64,000 nucleotides of DNA from Macrotrachela quadricornifera (Eukaryota > Rotifera > Eurotatoria > Philodinida > Philodinidae), in assembly GCA_022393335.1 (NCBI GenBank), contig JAJEKB010021002.1, forward strand, positions 403,108 through 467,107, given 5' to 3'. Shown one piece after another: positions 59,627 to 64,000 of the stretch. Position 1 is the first letter of the stretch. The number at the start of each line of letters is the position of its first letter. The position numbers and the translations under genes are program-made. The notes beneath the pieces are model-generated. The model was not told where the DNA came from and did not search any database. It saw only the letters and a list, made by a program, of their open reading frames with translations.

Positions 59627-60459
59627 CCATAAGAGTGTGGGTGAAGGTGAGGGCAACCTTTATGTTATGAATATAAATTTCTAATATGATATATGTAGAC
59701 TGCACCAGCATCTACATACTAGACTAATTTTGTTTTAACATCTCTAAAAGAAAGTGAAGGACATTCTTTTATGGATGAACATTTTTCTTAGAGACAACTT
59801 TTCAATAACAAAAATCTGGAAGGCATGCTTTTTGAGGAGGAAAATACGAGGACATTTCGTCCGGGGCCATTTTTAAAACGATATTCTAGACTGTATTCAA
59901 TTTTTATCCCTAATAGCGACGCGCATTTATAAAAATAGTACAAAACGTTTTATTGAAGTATTATATATATGGGTGAATTGCAACTTTATTGTAACGTTTT
60001 GAGAAAAAAATGGACGAAAAAAAAATTTCGATTTTAGAGAATCTGAGTAGTGCATCCTAGTGTACTATATGAGAGGAGAATATATATAAATTTTCCCGAC
60101 TACCACTCTTGAATTGATCGAGCTGCAAAAATTTTTGAAAATATCCATAATAAATCCCCCAAATATGAGGCTTTTTATATACGTGAGTAAGTTCGTTAAA
60201 CTATGAATTTTGTTAGGAAGCATTCTTGACACTTATTCATTGCCTCTTCTTTACATTCATCTTCTATCTGTACGTGCACACATGTTCGCATAGCCTCCTC
60301 CATTATCCCATTGTTTCGTTATCTCTTTTCTTACATTCTCTTCGTTGTTCTCTTATACATGATTCAGTTGTGATTCTTCTCATCCAGAATAAACAAGTTC
60401 CGTAGTCAGATATACCATTACGTAACAATTTACTCAAATATACAGGGCCGTACCGACAG

Positions 60460-60592
60460 GGGGGCGCGTGGGGCGCTACGCCCCCCTGCTTTTGAAAATC
60501 AATGATGTTGCGCCCCCCCTGCTTTTGAAAGTCAATGATACTGCGTCCCCTGCTTTTGAAAGTCAATGATACTGCGCCCCCTGTCTCTGAAA
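60460..60592. repeat. Tandem repeat, ~31-bp unit, about 4 copies
   Basis: Units of CCCCTGCTTTTGAAAGTCAA followed by TGATACTGCGCC; subterminal in the hAT element 60443-62953. Confidence 0.75.
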
Positions 60593-61192
60593 TCATGTAA
60601 AGTAGCATTCTACTTGATTCAAATAGTTTTTGATAATATAGAGGATAAAATATTGAAATTTCAAATTTGAACCATTCACTAACGTGTAAAAAGGTAATAG
60701 AAAATGTTTTGAGTAAATGTTTTACTCATTTAATTTTTCCTTATCTCAAAAAATAATGAAAACTAGCCTTTGCCAGCAGTGACCTCTTTTTCATATGTGA
60801 TACGTTTTAAGTCTATTAAATTTGTATAGCGTAACTTTTATCGAATGAAACGTTTCTTTGTACGCACATCAAATCAAATATGACTCACAAAAATGTCTTC
60901 GTTCAAGACTTTGAGCAAACCTGTCTTATTTTGATTTAAATTTAGATTCGCTTGATCAATGTACAGACACTTTCAAATACATTGCTTTTTAAGCATTCAT
61001 CGATGTTGGATTTAAAGTATTTTCTGATGTTTGGATTATCTCTTGCAGATATATAGTTATACAAGAGTCGATGGAACTATTTGTTTTATACGTTTCTAAT
61101 TTTCTATTTCGAAGAATCCATCAAAATGTGTTTCTTTGTTTAAGATGTAGTTTTTTTTATTGCTCCTCCTTTTATCAAATCAATGCCTATTG

Positions 61193-62545
61193 CAGAGCTG
61201 GGCAACTCAGTCAAAAATGTGAATTAACTCAACTCAATTCGTTGAATGTAGATTTCAATTCAATTCAATTCAATTCAATTCATGATTAAAAAAAAATGTC
61301 TTCTAAATAAATTCAACTCAATTCATGTATTCTAAATTTCTAAAAATCGCACTACCAATTCAATTCGATTCAATTCCTTCGCATTGAATTTTTTTTCGAA
61401 TTCAACTCAATTCAATTCATATATAATTTATTTTTTTGTCTAATTCAATTCAACTCAACTCTATTACTGAATTGAATTGAAACTAACTCAATCCATTTTT
61501 ATGGCAAAATTTTTGCTCACACACTTTGCGCCCCTTTTTTCTCTCGTCGGACTTCCACAGAAATAAAAGATTCTTATAAATCTTATAAAATAAGCTGTTT
61601 TTATTTCAATACAAGTAAAAAAGCTGATAGTATATCCGATCGTTTTGCGTGGAAGATTCTCAACAGCATCATATGGAAATTCCAGTCATTCAATAAAAAA
61701 GGAAAATTCCAGCTGATAAATATATGTATCTCGATCATCGATCGGATGTTGCAGAACGAAAAAAAAATAGTTAGTGCGTATAGAAAGAAAAGAAAAAAAA
61801 GATTATTCGGGCATAGTGCAAGTATATGTACTATTATGCATCAAGATGTGCGCAAAGGCACAAATGTGATTAATCAACTAGATATAAAAAATATATATAT
61901 AAATTATAAGATAAATTCATATAATTAATATAAAAATTGTTTATTATCTAAATTTGTCTTAAAAATAAGTTTTGAATTGTTTTTGAGTTGATTTCAATTC
62001 GATTCATTGATTTTTGAAATTTTTCTCAATTCAATTCAACTCAATTCAGTCATATAAAAAAATCTCTTCGACTCAATTCAAATCGATTCCATCATTTTGT
62101 AACTTTCGTCCAACTCAACTCGATTTAGATTCAGTCATTACAAAGGAAAATCGTCAATTCAATTCGATTCAGTCAGAGCATCTCAAAAAATTTTTTCAAT
62201 TCAACTCAATTCGGATAATGAATTGAATTGAGTTGAGTTGAGTTGAATTGCCCAAGGCGAACACAGGAAATCGGATCCTGTCGGATCTATATAATTTCTG
62301 TGGGATCCCATATGGTTTTTGTCGGATTTCCACCAGCCGGATTCCGACCCGGATTTCGTCGGGATGCGCCGGAAACAAGATGAAATCCGACCGGATTTCA
62401 TTATGTTTCCGTTACATTCCGACGAAATCCGGACCGGAATCCGGCTGATGGAAATCCGACGTGGATCCGATCGAAAACGATCGGATCTACAGGTCGGATC
62501 GAATGTCCTGGGTGGTCATTTTTTGAATTGAGTTGCCCAGCTCTG
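61193..62545. mobile_element. hAT-like element with AACTC/AATTC-word arrays, ~1.35 kb
   Basis: Starts CAGAGCTGGGCAACTCA and ends with its perfect reverse complement. CAATTCAATT/CAACTCAACT words fill 61215-61490 and 61985-62255. No 8-bp duplication is seen (gcctattg versus gaccaaat), so one flank is rearranged. A partial copy of the right terminus (GAATTGCCCA) at about 62240-62250 suggests that a further insertion or end-to-end join created 62255-62515. Nested within 60443-62953. Confidence 0.75.
62255..62515. repeat. CGGATCC/CCGGAT-word island
   Basis: About 25 CGGAT/ATCCG words in 260 bp, with both orientations present (for example CCGGATTTC and GAAATCCGG) around a centre near 62400. It is wedged between two copies of the AACTC element end. 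Short frames here on both strands are by-products. Confidence 0.6.
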
Positions 62546-63101
62546 GACCAAATAGATATTCAAAAACTGGTAAATGATTGGACGAAAATGAAAGATAGAA
62601 GAATATGTGTAAAAAATTGAATAACTTTTTGTATTATTTAATTTCACTTTATTATTCGTTTTGTTATTTTAATGTAATTATATATATATTCATTGATTTG
62701 AAATGTTCTCTTACATCTTCAATAAATAACTTGAAATAAATAATTGTCAATTATTATAATTATGTTATATAAACAAAAGTACTTTTCTAGGGTCTGCATA
62801 GAAAACATGCAGTATTAGTGCTTATTCTTAGTCACAATTAGTTTTTAAAAAGATTCTGATACGATACAACAAACTAATTCTTTTTTACATAGGAAGTTTT
62901 TTTGTTTAAATGTATGCGCCCCCCCCTGCTATAAGTGGCTCGGTACGGCCCTGCAAATATATTTGAAGAAGTTAACATGAAAACTAAAAATATGACCTTT
63001 ATAAGCTTTAATCGTAACTAGGAGATAATTATCTGTATAAAAATCTAATCTGACACTGTTTTCAAAAATCTCGTGTGACATTTAGTGTGACAACTAGATT
63101 T

Positions 63102-63348
63102 TCAGATTTTAATTGATATTCCTTTCTTAACAAGAATAAGGGAAACCTTTTCATTGTCTTTGGCAGTTATATTCCTCACTGATAACATTTCATTTAAATC
63201 ATGTTCGACAAATTTTGAATACTTCGTTCCATCGCTAAGGCGTTTGCAAATCTCGTGTGAAACTATATTGACTTTAGTCGGTACACCTAGTATTTGAAAA
63301 AAAAATAATATAAACTGCAATGAAAGAACCAGCCAGTCTCATATTCAT
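63102..63348 (-). pseudogene. Small secreted-protein ORF with a one-base frameshift in a T run
   Basis: ATG at 63348 begins a good signal peptide (MNMRLAGSFIAVYIIFF). A run of nine T then puts it out of frame with a coding-like second part (GVPTKVNIVSHEICKRLSDG then KYSKFVEHDLNEMLSVRN) that ends at 63102. Total about 80 residues. The homopolymer makes a sequencing or assembly error as likely as a true mutation. An alternative is an intron acceptor at the CAAATACTAG just before GVPT, making this the last exon of a longer gene. Family not recognised. Confidence 0.4.
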
Positions 63349-64000
63349 GATGTATACACTGTCCACTGTAAATGTCAACAACTGTCAAAATTCAAATGAT
63401 AAGAAATCAATCAGTGATGAGTCAGTTTCTGTCAATGGGTGGCAGTAGAAATCAGCTATTTTAAGCTTGTGTATTCAATATCTCGGAATAGGCTAATGAT
63501 AAATTCGTGATTTTTTGTGTGGTAGTGAGCATCAACTATGGAAGCATACTCCAAAATTTTGATAAAGATTGGTCAAGAGGAACTGGAGTTATTAAAGTTT
63601 TACATACAGAACTATGAACGATACAATAAAGTTGCAATTCACCCATATAGTTTTTCAGACGCGTCGCTATCAGGGACAAAAATAGCTTGCCGTCGTTATT
63701 AGAGAAAAATATCGGCTGGCGATCGTGATTCTGGTGAAAAACAGCTTCCCGTCGTTATTAGGGAAAAAAATTGCCTTGCCGTCGTTTATTGGGGAAAAAA
63801 ATTGGCTGTCCGTTGTTATTAAGGAAACTGCACTTAATAACGACGGATGGAGTTCTTGATCGTAGACCGATGGTACCTCCACCGCAGTACGATGTAGGAA
63901 GGCCGTGATCATACCATTTGAAAGAGGAAACTCCGAGGGTTATCCAAATATAAAAATATTTTCAGTTAAGTATAAAACGGCTGTGAACGGAATCAAACAA

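Larger units (their letters stand above)
60443..62953. mobile_element. hAT element, non-autonomous, 2.5 kb, with nested insertions
   Basis: Starts CAGGGCCGTACCGACAGGGG and ends with the reverse complement of CAGGGCCGTACCGAGCC. Flanked by an exact 8-bp duplication, caaatata, at 60435-60442 and 62954-62961. C-rich CCCCCCTGC blocks lie inside both ends, and a 31-bp tandem repeat follows the left end. No transposase is recognisable. It contains the AACTC/AATTC-rich element 61193-62545. Confidence 0.88.
59169..63857. mobile_element. Composite element bounded by inverted, internally repetitive arms
   Basis: The right arm (63615-63857) and the left arm (59169-59375 plus 59920-59990) are inverted copies. 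Shared blocks include AATAACGACGGGAAGCTGTT, GCAGTTTCCNTAATAACAACG, ATAGCGACGCG and GGGTGAATTGCAACTTTATT. Each arm holds several ~33-bp units built on CGTCGTTATT..GGAAAAA..TTGGCTG. The left arm is interrupted by about 550 bp (59375-59920) absent from the right arm. The 4.7-kb interior includes the hAT element 60443-62953 and two short coding remnants. Superfamily and exact ends unknown; alternatively two unrelated copies in opposite orientation. Confidence 0.5.

Noticed and set aside
60460..60592. CRISPR-like regular repeat
   Set aside because: Contiguous tandem units without spacers, inside a hAT element of a eukaryote.

Overview
The window looks like a gene-poor, repeat-rich segment of a metazoan genome, most likely a bdelloid rotifer (Rotaria/Adineta type). 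This is inferred from AT-rich DNA, very short introns (about 45-60 nt, GT-AG), an ADP-ribosyltransferase (ART) joined to kinesin-light-chain-like TPRs, a WWE-ART protein, LDLR-A/EGF secreted proteins, and many non-autonomous DNA transposons. No species can be named from sequence alone.

Layout. 1-3185 (-): 5' part of an intronless LDLR-A/EGF protein that runs off the left edge. 5-7.3 kb: a foldback element and a hAT MITE. 8.0-9.4 kb: a dead piggyBac transposase. 9.8-12.0 kb (-): a 13-exon SLC7-type amino-acid transporter. 12.5-13.8 kb: a hAT transposase relic. 16.35-16.96 kb: a hAT MITE. 17.3-18.4 kb (-): a WWE-ART gene. 18.4-23.7 kb: almost empty apart from a small broken gene and a tRNA-like relic. 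23.7-27.1 kb (-): a five-exon AAA+ ATPase with a Cys/His-rich tail. 27.15-27.5 kb (-): a small unknown gene. 27.8-30.9 kb (+): a roughly 990-residue coiled-coil protein, divergent from the previous two. 31.4-31.8 kb: three hammerhead-ribozyme-like motifs. 32-44.3 kb: a block of foldback elements and nested transposons. 44.7-45.5 kb (+): a two-exon ART. 46.3-48.1 kb (-): a broken unknown gene. 48.9-51.3 kb (+): an ART-TPR gene with one in-frame TGA. 52.2-52.85 kb: two MITEs. 53.6-54.4 kb (-): a dead P-loop GTPase. 56.1-57.35 kb (+): a RING/TRAF-finger/multi-membrane-span gene with one in-frame TAA. 59.2-63.9 kb: a composite element with long inverted repeats around nested hAT elements and two short coding remnants.

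Two patterns stand out. First, at least six elements have hAT-like termini and exact 8-bp target-site duplications, and several carry dense arrays of a short word that differs from one element to the next (GGGTTG, ACCCGT, GCGGC, GAGATGCC, AACTC/AATTC). Second, four otherwise well-preserved reading frames are interrupted mainly by nonsense codons rather than by frameshifts. The recognisable host genes do not form a pathway. The nearest thing to a functional cluster is the set of three ART genes plus the RING and GTPase genes, and the AAA+/coiled-coil pair sharing a divergent promoter region.
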